Translations under genes and position numbers: made by a program
Notes under the pieces: model-generated
Told to the model about the DNA's origin: nothing
What the model saw: the letters and a program-made list of their open reading frames with translations, nothing else
Databases searched by the model: none
Part shown: piece by piece, positions 38,545 through 47,619 of the stretch
How positions within the stretch are numbered: position 1 is the stretch's first letter
Layout: every line of letters begins with the position of its first letter
Source of the DNA: Streptococcus sp. 121
Lineage (GTDB): Bacteria; Bacillota; Bacilli; Lactobacillales; Streptococcaceae
NCBI RefSeq assembly: GCF_016458205.1
Contig: NZ_JAEMED010000010.1
Location: forward strand, 1 to 56,239
Direction of reading: 5' to 3'
DNA length: 56,239 bases

Positions 38545-41238
38545 TTGTCAAAAGAACAACAAAAAGTTGCTTTTTTTACTAAGAGCCCCGAAGAAACCTT
38601 GAGTTTGGTTGATTCCAAGCAGGAGGGATTGACAAGCGCTCAAGCCAAAGAGCGTTTGGAACAATTTGGTGCCAATGAGTTGGATGAGGGCCAGAAGAAG
38701 ACCTTGCTGCAGAAATTCCTAGAGCAGTTTAAGGATTTGATGATTATCATCCTTTTGATCGCGGCGGCCTTGTCCGTGATTACTTCTGGTGGGCACGACA
38801 TTGCGGATGCCCTTATTATTTTAGCCGTAGTTGTCATTAATGCCATGTTTGGGGTTTACCAAGAAGGGAAAGCTGAAGAAGCAATTGAAGCTCTTAAAAA
38901 CATGTCAACCCCTGCGGCGCGTGTTTTACGTGACGGTAATGTAACGGAGATTTCTTCTAAGGAATTAGTGCCAGGAGATATCGTTCTGCTTGAAGCAGGG
39001 GATGTGGTGCCTGCAGATATGCGCCTTTTAGAGGCCAATTCGTTAAAAATTGAAGAGGCGGCTCTGACAGGGGAGTCTGTCCCAGTTGAAAAGGACTTGT
39101 CAGTAAGCCTAGCAGAAGATGCAGGTATCGGAGATCGGGTCAATATGGCCTTCCAAAACTCCAATGTAACTTATGGACGGGGTACCGGGGTTGTTGTCAA
39201 TACCGGTATGTACACTGAAGTAGGTCACATCGCCGGCATGTTGCAAAATGCAGACGAGACTGCAACACCGTTGAAAGAAAACCTCAACCAGTTGTCTAAG
39301 TTCTTGACCTTTGCGATCTTGGGAATTGCAGCAATAACCTTCCTGGTTGGTGTCGTCTTCCGTGGTCAACCTTGGTTGGAAGGATTAATGACAGCAGTAG
39401 CCTTGGCCGTTGCGGCTATTCCAGAAGGTTTGCCAGCCATCGTAACGATTGTCTTGGCACTTGGAACGCAAGTTTTGGCCAAACGGAATGCTATTGTTCG
39501 GAATTTGCCAGCGGTTGAAACCCTTGGTTCAACTGAGATCATTGCCAGTGATAAGACCGGTACCTTGACCATGAACAAGATGACGGTTGAAAAAGTCTTC
39601 TACGACGGCGAATTGCATGACTCTAAAGATGAGCTTGCGCTTGGATTAGATTTACCAGTTCTTCGTTCGGTTGTCTTAGCCAATGATACTAAGATTGACG
39701 CGGATGGAAATCTTATCGGAGATCCAACTGAAACAGCCTTTATTCAATATGCCTTAGACAAGGGCTTTGACGTAACAGCTTACTTGGAAAAATTCCCACG
39801 GGTAGCTGAGTTGCCATTTGATTCCGATCGGAAACTCATGTCTACCGTTCATCCTCTGGAAGATGGACGCTTCCTTGTAGCGGTCAAAGGAGCTCCTGAC
39901 CAATTGCTTAAACGTTGTGTCAGCCGTGACAAGGCTGGGAAAATTGCTCCAATTGATGAAGCAACCAGTCAATTAATTGCCCAAAACAACTCGGCCATGG
40001 CTAAAGAAGCCTTACGGGTTCTGGCAGGTGCCTATAAAATCATCGATGCCGTTCCAGAAGAGTTGACTTCTGCGAACCTTGAAAATGACTTGATCTTCAC
40101 TGGCTTGATTGGAATGATTGATCCAGAACGGGCTGAAGCAGCAGAAGCTGTGCGTGTAGCGAAAGAAGCTGGAATCCGTCCAATCATGATTACCGGAGAC
40201 CATCAAGATACAGCAGAAGCGATTGCGAAACGTTTGGGCATCATCGATCCTGCAGATACAGAAGATCATGTTTTAACAGGGGCTGAACTGAATGAGATGT
40301 CTGATGAAGAATTTGAAAAAGTTGTTGGTCAGTATTCGGTTTATGCGCGTGTCTCACCTGAGCACAAGGTGCGGATTGTGAAAGCATGGCAAAACCAAGG
40401 TAAGGTTGTAGCCATGACAGGGGATGGGGTCAACGATGCGCCAGCCCTTAAAACAGCCGATATCGGTATCGGAATGGGGATTACTGGTACAGAGGTTTCT
40501 AAAGGAGCATCTGACATGGTTCTTGCGGATGATAACTTCGCAACCATTATCGTGGCGGTTGAAGAAGGTCGGAAGGTTTTCTCCAATATCCAGAAAACCA
40601 TTCAATATCTCCTTTCTGCCAATACGGCTGAGGTCTTGACCATCTTCTTGGCAACCCTCTTTGGATGGGATGTTTTGGAACCCGTTCACCTCTTGTGGAT
40701 TAACTTGGTTACTGATACCTTCCCAGCAATTGCCCTTGGGGTTGAGCCGGCAGAACCAGGTGTCATGCAGCACAAGCCTCGTGGCCGTAATTCCAGCTTC
40801 TTCTCTGGTGGGGTACTCAGCTCCATTATCTACCAAGGTATTCTTCAAGGACTCCTCGTCTTGGCGGTTTACTGGTATGCCATTCAAAATCCAGTACATT
40901 CTGGATATGAAGCGATTCACGCCGATGCCTTGACCATGGCCTTTGCGACCCTTGGTTTGATCCAATTGGTACATGCCTTTAACGTTAAATCTGTTTACCA
41001 ATCCATCTTTACGGTTGGACCATTTAAGTCTAAAACCTTTAACTGGTCCATTGTTGTTTCCTTCGTGCTACTGGCAGCTACAATTGTTGTGAAGCCTTTG
41101 GAAAAAATCTTCCACGTAACAGAACTGAACTTGGAACAATGGTCTGTTGTCCTTATTGGAAGTGTTCTCATGTTGGTGATTGTTGAAGTGGTGAAATGGA
41201 TCCAACGCCGGATGGGTCTGGATAAAAACGCTATTTAA
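38545..41238 (+). CDS. mgtA: P2A-type cation-transporting ATPase (Mn2+/Ca2+ exporter)
   Basis: 897 residues. Actuator TGES (about 175), phosphorylation site DKTGT (about 336), KGAPD nucleotide site and hinge GDGVNDAPAL (about 626). Cation-site helices: M4 AAIPEGLPA and M6 NLVTDTFPA, both Ca2+-ATPase-like. The TTG start is the only candidate with a site (GAGGAG); the next Met is past residue 60. Pneumococcal and lactococcal homologues behind the same riboswitch (MgtA, YoaB) expel Mn2+, and the yybP-ykoY element here supports that role. The name mgtA does not mean Mg2+ specificity. Confidence 0.92.
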   Translation: MSKEQQKVAFFTKSPEETLSLVDSKQEGLTSAQAKERLEQFGANELDEGQKKTLLQKFLEQFKDLMIIILLIAAALSVITSGGHDIADALIILAVVVINAMFGVYQEGKAEEAIEALKNMSTPAARVLRDGNVTEISSKELVPGDIVLLEAGDVVPADMRLLEANSLKIEEAALTGESVPVEKDLSVSLAEDAGIGDRVNMAFQNSNVTYGRGTGVVVNTGMYTEVGHIAGMLQNADETATPLKENLNQLSKFLTFAILGIAAITFLVGVVFRGQPWLEGLMTAVALAVAAIPEGLPAIVTIVLALGTQVLAKRNAIVRNLPAVETLGSTEIIASDKTGTLTMNKMTVEKVFYDGELHDSKDELALGLDLPVLRSVVLANDTKIDADGNLIGDPTETAFIQYALDKGFDVTAYLEKFPRVAELPFDSDRKLMSTVHPLEDGRFLVAVKGAPDQLLKRCVSRDKAGKIAPIDEATSQLIAQNNSAMAKEALRVLAGAYKIIDAVPEELTSANLENDLIFTGLIGMIDPERAEAAEAVRVAKEAGIRPIMITGDHQDTAEAIAKRLGIIDPADTEDHVLTGAELNEMSDEEFEKVVGQYSVYARVSPEHKVRIVKAWQNQGKVVAMTGDGVNDAPALKTADIGIGMGITGTEVSKGASDMVLADDNFATIIVAVEEGRKVFSNIQKTIQYLLSANTAEVLTIFLATLFGWDVLEPVHLLWINLVTDTFPAIALGVEPAEPGVMQHKPRGRNSSFFSGGVLSSIIYQGILQGLLVLAVYWYAIQNPVHSGYEAIHADALTMAFATLGLIQLVHAFNVKSVYQSIFTVGPFKSKTFNWSIVVSFVLLAATIVVKPLEKIFHVTELNLEQWSVVLIGSVLMLVIVEVVKWIQRRMGLDKNAI

Positions 41239-41255
41239 GAAAATTTGAACGAAGA

Positions 41256-41300
41256 AAGCAGTGGTCAGTTCCTTGAGACAGGGTCTGCTCACTGCTTTTT
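41256..41300 (+). terminator. Terminator of the P-type ATPase gene
   Basis: AAGCAGTGgtCAG/CTGctCACTGCTT stem and TTTTT. Confidence 0.8.
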
Positions 41301-41360
41301 GTAATTTTTCAACTAGAATCTCAGACTATTTGCTAGACTTCCTGAAATACTAGTTAAAAA

Positions 41361-41458
41361 TTGGAAGTATATTTCCAAAAAGTCTAAGAATGGACAGAAA
41401 TCGGAAGTATACTTCCAAAAAACACAGAAAACAGGTATAATTGGAAGTATACTTCCGA
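41361..41458. promoter_or_regulatory. Three palindromic operators at exact 40-bp spacing
   Basis: Copies of the palindrome GGAAGTATACTTCC (with TT/TC before and AA/GA after) begin at 41361, 41401 and 41441; the first has one central change (GGAAGTATATTTCC). The second overlaps the -35 (41413-41418) and the third overlaps the last base of TATAAT (41436-41441) and the predicted start of transcription. Likely binding sites of a dimeric repressor, which is not encoded beside them. Confidence 0.85.
41413..41441 (+). promoter_or_regulatory. Promoter of the DUF4143 ATPase, embedded in the operators
   Basis: TTCCAA, 17-bp spacer, perfect TATAAT. Confidence 0.65.
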
Positions 41459-41473
41459 TTAAGGGGGATGAAA

Positions 41474-42682
41474 ATGTATCAGAGATTGTTTTATTTAAAA
41501 AAAGTGCTGGATTTAAAAGATACTGATTTTATTAAAGTTATAACTGGGGTTAGACGGTGTGGGAAATCGGTCCTACTTATGCAGTATAAAGATTATTTAT
41601 TAGAGTCAGGGATTAAGGAAGAGAACATCATCTATCTAAATTTAGAAAGTTTTGAAAATCAATTAATCACTACAGCAGAGGAGTTTAGAGAGACTATTTT
41701 GAATGCAATCCCTAAAAATAATGATCCATTTTATGTATTGGTGGATGAAATTCAATTTGTTGAGGGATGGCAAAGGGTTATCAATGGATTGCGGGTTAGT
41801 TATAATTGTGATATTACGATAACAGGCTCCAATGCCAAGTTATTATCTGGAGAGTTGGCTACCTTACTGAGTGGCAGATATGTAGAGATTGAAGTCTATC
41901 CTTTTTCCTTCAAAGAATTTCTAGCTGTGAAAGGGATTGATGAAAAATCGAGAGAGGTTGATATTGCCTATAGAGAGTATGAAAAGTATGGTGGATTTCC
42001 AGGTGTTGTCTTATCGAATGAATACTTAAAAGAGAGTATCCTCTCTGGGATATATGATTCTATTTTATTAAATGATATTGCAACAAGGGGAAGAATCAGA
42101 GATACTCAGGTGCTTAAAAATATCGTTTCGTATTTAGCGGATAATGTTGGCCAACTCGTTAACCCTAGTAAAATTGTTAATGTATTAAAAAATGAAAAAA
42201 TCGAAGTTTCGAACCATACAATGGTCCGGTATCTGGAACTATTAAGAGACGCATTTCTATTTTATGAAACAAAGTCTTACGATATTAGAGGAAAGGCTCT
42301 TTTAAGGAACAATGCAAAATACTTTATGGTTGATAATGGGTTAAGAAACCACGCTGTCAGTTTTAGCAATAGTAATCAAGGGAATCGATTGGAGAATATT
42401 GTTTTTGTGGAGTTACTAAGAAGAGGCTATAAGGTCAACGTTGTGAGATTAGATGATAAAGAGATAGATTTTATTGCCAAGAAAGGTGAGGTGGTTGAAT
42501 ACTATCAAGTTGCCTACCAAATCCCAGAAAATAATCATGAAACAGATAATTTGTTGTTACTTAAAGACAACTTCAAGAAAACCTTGATAACGGGGAGGTA
42601 TGAAGGAGTGAATGAGATTGATGGGATTCAGGTTGATTACATTGTAGATTGGCTCATGAATGAGGAGAGCGTTAGTGAGTGA
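41474..42682 (+). CDS. AAA_14/DUF4143 family ATPase of unknown role
   Basis: About 402 residues. Walker A GVRRCGKSVLL (about 24-34), Walker B/DEIQ motif LVDEIQFVEGWQ (about 88), arginine-rich SGRYVEIEVYPFSFKEFL, then a C-terminal DUF4143 region with the PD-(D/E)XK-like core (RLENIVFVELLRRGY, DDKEIDFIA, EYYQVAYQ). The usual catalytic Lys after the E/QV strand is replaced by Ala, so nuclease activity is doubtful. Start taken at ATG 41474 with AAGGGGG 7 nt upstream. AT-rich with AGA/TTA/ATA-rich codons unlike its neighbours, which suggests acquisition. Function is unknown for the family. Confidence 0.85.
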   Translation: MYQRLFYLKKVLDLKDTDFIKVITGVRRCGKSVLLMQYKDYLLESGIKEENIIYLNLESFENQLITTAEEFRETILNAIPKNNDPFYVLVDEIQFVEGWQRVINGLRVSYNCDITITGSNAKLLSGELATLLSGRYVEIEVYPFSFKEFLAVKGIDEKSREVDIAYREYEKYGGFPGVVLSNEYLKESILSGIYDSILLNDIATRGRIRDTQVLKNIVSYLADNVGQLVNPSKIVNVLKNEKIEVSNHTMVRYLELLRDAFLFYETKSYDIRGKALLRNNAKYFMVDNGLRNHAVSFSNSNQGNRLENIVFVELLRRGYKVNVVRLDDKEIDFIAKKGEVVEYYQVAYQIPENNHETDNLLLLKDNFKKTLITGRYEGVNEIDGIQVDYIVDWLMNEESVSE

Positions 42683-42835
42683 TTACTAGAGTTTGGTTTC
42701 CTTATGTCGTTTGCATACTAGATTTCAAACGATGATTGTATTTGATTCATTCTTAAAACTACGAATCTTTTAAGTTCATTGAAAGTAGAAAGTGTGGGAT
42801 TTCTGTTCTTTTGGGTGAAAATTTTAGAAACATCG

Positions 42836-42864
42836 TTGACGAAAAATCAGAAATATCGTATGAT
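42836..42864 (+). promoter_or_regulatory. Promoter of add
   Basis: TTGACG, 17-bp spacer, TATGAT. The leader is about 22 nt. Confidence 0.8.
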
Positions 42865-42892
42865 AGGAAAAATCTACCTGAGAGGATGAATC

Positions 42893-43921
42893 ATGGAAAC
42901 CTTATTGAATCTGCCCAAAGTGGAACTCCATTGTCATTTAGATGGATCTGTTGATCTACATGCTTTAAGCCAGCTTTACCAACTAGAAGGTCTTACTAAA
43001 ACCGAGGAAGACCTTTTGAAGGAGGCGGTAGCGCCAGCTACTTGCTTGAACCTAACGGAGTATTTACGGTGTTTCCCTGTGACCACCAAAGTCTTGGCAT
43101 CTGAAAAAGCCATGATGATTGCGGTGTTGAGTGTGGCGAAGCAGGCTGCTGCAGAAGGCGTTCGTTATTTGGAAATCCGTTTTTCGCCCGATTTTATTCA
43201 GACAGCTGATTTCAGTATGGAGCAAGTGGTGCAAGCGGCTATTGAGGGAGTTAAACTAGCGCAGGCGGTTTATCCTATTCGTCTGGGCTTGATTCTCTGT
43301 ATGATGCGAGGTCGGTCTGAGGATGTGAATCGTCAAGTTCTGGGCTTGGCGGAGAAATATCTGGGTCAAGGTATTGTAGCCTTGGATGTGGCTGGTGATG
43401 AAAGTAAGTACCCGATGCCCCTTTTTAAAGAGTTATTCCTAGAAGCCCGAGCTGCGGGTATTCCTTTTACAGCTCATGCAGGAGAAACAGGAAATCTCGA
43501 TAATGTTCTGTGGGCTGTGGATTATGGGGCAAGACGCATTGGCCACGGGATTGCCTTGATCAAGGATTTGTCACAGGCGGAGGATTTGAAGTCGGCAGGA
43601 ATCTTGCTGGAGATGTGCCCGATTTCCAATTTGCAGACGGGAGCTTCTGTATCTTGGGAAACCTATCCCTTTGGGATCTTCCGAGAAACGGGTCTGGCCG
43701 TTAGCATCAATACCGATAACCGGACGGTATCCTCTAGCAGTTTGACCCAAGAATTTGGCATCTTAGATACCCAAGTGGGTTCCTTGACGGTTGGGGATGT
43801 TTACCAGATTACCCGTGATAGTGCCCAGGCAGCCTTTTTGCCGGAAGGGGACAAGCTAGCCTTACTGGATGAGTTGGATCAGGCCTATAAGGCCTTTGAC
43901 CTAAAGGCGTCTTTACGTTAA
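42893..43921 (+). CDS. add: Adenosine deaminase
   Basis: 342 residues, TIM-barrel amidohydrolase. Zinc ligands in LHCHLDGS (about 12-19), THAGE-like FTAHAGETG (about 193), RIGHGIAL (about 213) and the final Asp in SINTDNRTVS (about 270). The usual NTDDP is NTDNR here; the zinc Asp is kept but the second Asp is Asn, a variation also compatible with other adenosine or adenine deaminase subgroups. Converts adenosine to inosine in purine salvage. GAGAGG ribosome site; own promoter. prfB follows 32 nt later and may be co-transcribed. Confidence 0.88.
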   Translation: METLLNLPKVELHCHLDGSVDLHALSQLYQLEGLTKTEEDLLKEAVAPATCLNLTEYLRCFPVTTKVLASEKAMMIAVLSVAKQAAAEGVRYLEIRFSPDFIQTADFSMEQVVQAAIEGVKLAQAVYPIRLGLILCMMRGRSEDVNRQVLGLAEKYLGQGIVALDVAGDESKYPMPLFKELFLEARAAGIPFTAHAGETGNLDNVLWAVDYGARRIGHGIALIKDLSQAEDLKSAGILLEMCPISNLQTGASVSWETYPFGIFRETGLAVSINTDNRTVSSSSLTQEFGILDTQVGSLTVGDVYQITRDSAQAAFLPEGDKLALLDELDQAYKAFDLKASLR

Positions 43922-43953
43922 AATAGGATGAAGAATCTAGAGGAGGATGCACA

Positions 43954-45049
43954 ATGGACAATGCAGAAATTCGGCAGCGTTTGGCTGCCAACCGTGAAAA
44001 AATAACATCTTTTAGGGGGTCTCTTTGACTTAGAGGCTTTAGAGGAAGAGATTGCGCAATTGGAGCACCAGATGACTCATCCTGATTTCTGGAATGACAA
44101 TCAGGCGGCGCAGAAGGTGTCTCAAGAATTGAATGAGCGTAAACAAACCTATGAAAATTTCCATCAGATGGAAGAGTTGGCGGACGAGTCCGAATTGCTC
44201 TTTGAATGGTTGAGCGAGGATGAGAGTCTTCAGGAAGAGTTGCTAGAGAAAATGGCAGATTTAGAGCAACGGATGACGCAATATGAGATGACCTTGCTTC
44301 TGTCCGAGCCTTATGACCATAACAATGCCATTCTGGAAATCCATCCCGGTTCGGGTGGAACAGAGGCCCAGGATTGGGGAGATATGCTGCTGCGGATGTA
44401 CACCCGTTTTGGCAACGCCAATGGATTTAAGGTTGAGACCTTGGATTACCAAGCTGGGGATGAGGCTGGCATCAAGAGTGTGACCCTGTCCTTTGAAGGC
44501 CCAAATGCCTATGGCTTGCTCAAGTCTGAAATGGGCGTTCACCGCCTTGTTCGGATTTCGCCCTTTGATTCTGCCAAACGCCGCCATACCTCCTTTACAT
44601 CCGTAGAGGTCATGCCAGAGTTGGACGACACCATCGAGATTGAAATTCGTGATGATGAAATTAAAATGGACACCTTCCGTTCTGGAGGGGCCGGTGGACA
44701 AAACGTCAACAAAGTATCGACCGGGGTTCGGTTAACCCACATCCCAACTGGGATTGTAACCCAGTCCACCGTAGACCGGACCCAGTACGGGAACCGAGAC
44801 CGAGCAATGAAGCTCCTCCAAGCCAAACTCTATCAACTGGAGCAGGAGAAAAAGGCAGCTGAAGTCGATGCCCTAAAAGGAGATAAAAAAGAAATAACCT
44901 GGGGTAGCCAGATCCGCTCCTATGTATTCACTCCATATACCATGGTGAAAGACCACCGTACCGGTTACGAAGTAGCCCAGGTGGATAAGGTTATGGATGG
45001 GGACTTGAATGGCTTCATGGATGCCTATCTCAAGTGGAGGATCCAATAA
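43954..45049 (+). CDS. prfB: Peptide chain release factor 2 (programmed +1 frameshift)
   Basis: Reads from ATG 43954 (AGGAGG 7 nt upstream) through 24 codons to CTT, then an in-frame TGA at 44026-44028. A +1 slip resumes at GAC 44027, giving about 364 residues. The internal AGGGGG (44014-44019) placed 3 nt before CTT TGA C is the classic stimulator. RF2 recognises UGA/UAA; the SPF tripeptide (RISPFDS) and GGQ ([10 protein letters not shown], about 246) are present. Low RF2 favours frameshifting, so the gene is self-regulated. ftsE/ftsX, which follow prfB in many streptococci, are not here. Confidence 0.96.
44014..44029 (+). promoter_or_regulatory. RF2 autoregulatory frameshift site
   Basis: AGGGGG-TCT-CTT-TGA-C: internal Shine-Dalgarno, slippery CTT and the UGA stop read by RF2 itself. 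Confidence 0.95.
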
Positions 45050-45063
45050 TTCTATAACTCTGA

Positions 45064-45116
45064 GGAAGATTTGTCGGGACATCGTAAAAGCTCCGACAAA
45101 CCTTCCTTTTTTTGGA
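45064..45116 (+). terminator. Terminator of prfB
   Basis: GGAAG-TTTGTCGG/CCGACAAA-CTTCC stem and seven T. Confidence 0.88.
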
Positions 45117-45139
45117 TAGGATGATGGTCTTTCATGTGA

Positions 45140-45145
45140 TATAAT
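45140..45145 (+). promoter_or_regulatory. -10 box close to the dinG start
   Basis: TATAAT followed by only 9 nt before ATG 45155, leaving room for at most a 2-3 nt leader. Confidence 0.55.
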
Positions 45146-45154
45146 TTAGACACT

Positions 45155-47614
45155 ATGAAAAGGATGAATCAGAAGTATGCCATCGTGGATATTGAAGCCA
45201 CCAATCCGGGTAATCAGGCCAAGATTATTCAGGTGGGGATTGTCCTCTTAGAGAATGGTGAAATTGTACAGAGTTATCAAACGGATGTGAACCCACAGGA
45301 GGTTTTGGATCAGCATATCATTGAGTTGACGGGGATTACAGACCAACAATTAGCACAGGCACCGCTTTTTAGTCAGGTGGCTGGGGTGATTTATGATTTA
45401 TTGGAAGATGCTGTTTTCGTAGCCCATAATGTGACCTTCGATGCCAATCTATTGGCTGAGGCCTTGTTTTGGGAAGGGTATGAGTTGCGGACTCCGCGCG
45501 TGGATACGGTAGAATTGGCTCAAGTTTGTTTTCCGCGCTTCCAACATTACTCTCTGGGGAGTTTGTGTCAGGAACTGGAGATTCCTTTAGAGAATGCCCA
45601 CACTGCTTTGGCGGATGCCCAGGCAACGGCAGAGTTACTCTTGGTTTTGATGGAGCGAATTCAGGGGCTTCCCAAAGGTTTGGTGGAGCAACTGTGGAAA
45701 AAATCAGATGCCTTGCTCTATGAAACTGGTCTGATTTTCCAAGATTGTCTGGGACAGATGGAGGAAACCTCTGATTCTGCCATCCTGCTGGAGCATGGGC
45801 TGTATGTAAGGAAGCCTGTGCGGTCTGCCAGGGGTGAGGTGTCACTGGGAGATTGGCAGGAGAATTTCCGGCGAATTGGTTTAGAAGCTCGTCCAGCTCA
45901 AGCATCCTTGGCCAACTACATTCATGAGACCAAGGGACAAAAGGGTGTTTCTGTCCTCCAAGCAGAGGTAGGCAGTGGGAAAACGTGGGCTTATCTTTTG
46001 AGTTTGCTTCAAGATTTGAATCAAGGTCGGCGCTTGCTGGTATCCGTTCCAACGAAGATCCTTATGCAGCAACTGCTGGAGCAGGAGGGTGAACTTCTGT
46101 CCCAAACATTTGGTCTGAAATTGCTTGGGGTGAAGAGTCCTCGGAATTTCCTGAGTTTAGATGCCCTCCATGCTTATTTGAAAAAAGCAGATTGGACCAA
46201 ACGCTCTATTGGTCGTTTTCTGATGCAGCTCTTGGTTTGGTTGGCTGAGACTGAGACCGGTGATTTGGATGAGATTGGTCAAGCTTATCGCTTGGAACAT
46301 ATTCTAAAAGACCTGCGTCACCAAGGACAACTTGGGGAACGGAGCCTGTTTCCGACCTTGGATTTTTGGCGTCGCTTGGAAGGACAAATGGGGGACTGCC
46401 CTATTTTGGTGACCAACCATGCCTTTTTACCCAGTTTGCTGGAGTCTTATCCGGCCTTGTTTTCAGATACTTATTTAGTGCTTGATGAAGCGCAGTCCCT
46501 TTTGCGCGGCTTGGAAGAAGCCAATACTCTTAAAATCCCCTATTTGGAATTGGCGCAAAAACTACAAGATGTCGTGGCTACTGAAAAAGAGCCTAAGCGC
46601 ATGAAATTCTTACAGGAACTGCAAGTTGAGTTGGAGGTTTGGAAGGCACGGCAAGCTGGGAAAAACTATCTGGAGTTGGAGCAGGGGAGTTTGGCAAACA
46701 TTCAAGGTCTTCTCCGCCGTCTTGGTCTGGAGCGGCTTCCGGATAGTTTCCGCTTTTTCTTTGAAGAAGGGGTGGATTTCTATTTGCGGGGTCGAAAAAA
46801 TCAGGAGGAGCTTGTTGCAGTTGGCGGGGACTACTTTCAGTTGGGACAAGGCATCGAAGTTTGCCGGCATACCTATCTTATCTCGGCAAGTTTGGACCAG
46901 TCTCTTGCCAGAAGCTTGCTCCGCTTAGCTGGAGTTGAAGAGGTGGATGTTGCTTCTTTCCCTGGTCCTAAGTTGGGAAGGCAGCTTGTTTTGACGAGTT
47001 CGGAGTTCCCAGATGTTAGCTTGATGAATTTTTCGGCCTATGCCAATTTTGTAGGGGCTTGGATTGAAAACCTGTACCCGATGGGACATCCGATGATGGT
47101 GGTGTTTTCTTCTCGCGAGTTACTAAATCGAGTTTCAGAAACACTGTCAGTTCCTTGTTTGACCCAGGTAGAAGGGCAAGATAACCAAGTCTTGCGGAAG
47201 CGTTTTGAACGAGGGGATCATCAAGTCTTGTTGGCTTTGGGCTCGTTTTGGGAAGGCGTGGACTTGAAAAAACTAAATCAAGTGATTCAAGTGATTGTTC
47301 GTCTTCCTTTTGCCAATCCTAAAAATATTCTGGTGGATAAGTTGTCTCAGTCTCTTGCGGCGGAGGGGCTCAAGCCTTTTGATGATTTTATTCTTCCATT
47401 AGCAGGTCAACGGCTCCAACAGATTATGGGGCGTATCAGACGGCGAGAGAATCAGCTGTCGGCAGTTCTCATTTTAGATGGTCGTCTGGCACGAAAAGCC
47501 TATGGTAAGGACCTGCAGGAGGAGCTTCGTAAAGCTGGAGAATTGTTGATTCGCCCGCAAGATTTAATTCCTTATGAGATTGCGAATTTTTTTGAACGAT
47601 ATGAAGAAAGTTGA
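45155..47614 (+). CDS. dinG: DinG-like helicase with DnaQ exonuclease domain
   Basis: 819 residues. N-terminal DEDD 3'-5' exonuclease (DIEATNPG about 9-16; HNVTFDANLL; HTALADAQAT), then an XPD/DinG-type superfamily 2 helicase: Walker A EVGSGKTWA (about 270), DEAQ (about 443) and motif VI QIMGRIRRREN (about 756). As in other firmicutes, the four iron-sulphur cysteines of E. coli DinG are not visible between motifs I and II. Probably repairs or removes DNA-RNA structures; in staphylococci this fusion acts as a nuclease without helicase activity. Very short leader; rodA follows immediately. Confidence 0.92.
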   Translation: MKRMNQKYAIVDIEATNPGNQAKIIQVGIVLLENGEIVQSYQTDVNPQEVLDQHIIELTGITDQQLAQAPLFSQVAGVIYDLLEDAVFVAHNVTFDANLLAEALFWEGYELRTPRVDTVELAQVCFPRFQHYSLGSLCQELEIPLENAHTALADAQATAELLLVLMERIQGLPKGLVEQLWKKSDALLYETGLIFQDCLGQMEETSDSAILLEHGLYVRKPVRSARGEVSLGDWQENFRRIGLEARPAQASLANYIHETKGQKGVSVLQAEVGSGKTWAYLLSLLQDLNQGRRLLVSVPTKILMQQLLEQEGELLSQTFGLKLLGVKSPRNFLSLDALHAYLKKADWTKRSIGRFLMQLLVWLAETETGDLDEIGQAYRLEHILKDLRHQGQLGERSLFPTLDFWRRLEGQMGDCPILVTNHAFLPSLLESYPALFSDTYLVLDEAQSLLRGLEEANTLKIPYLELAQKLQDVVATEKEPKRMKFLQELQVELEVWKARQAGKNYLELEQGSLANIQGLLRRLGLERLPDSFRFFFEEGVDFYLRGRKNQEELVAVGGDYFQLGQGIEVCRHTYLISASLDQSLARSLLRLAGVEEVDVASFPGPKLGRQLVLTSSEFPDVSLMNFSAYANFVGAWIENLYPMGHPMMVVFSSRELLNRVSETLSVPCLTQVEGQDNQVLRKRFERGDHQVLLALGSFWEGVDLKKLNQVIQVIVRLPFANPKNILVDKLSQSLAAEGLKPFDDFILPLAGQRLQQIMGRIRRRENQLSAVLILDGRLARKAYGKDLQEELRKAGELLIRPQDLIPYEIANFFERYEES

Positions 47615-47619
47615 GGTCC

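Noticed and set aside
40354..41001. 215-codon minus-strand open frame inside the P-type ATPase gene
   Set aside because: Antisense to the conserved hinge and membrane region of the pump; no ribosome site or family resemblance.
44026..44028. Nonsense mutation making prfB a pseudogene
   Set aside because: The TGA sits in the standard programmed frameshift context with an internal AGGGGG and slippery CTT.
45369..46052. 227-codon minus-strand open frame inside dinG
   Set aside because: Proline/histidine-rich shadow, antisense to the exonuclease and Walker A regions.
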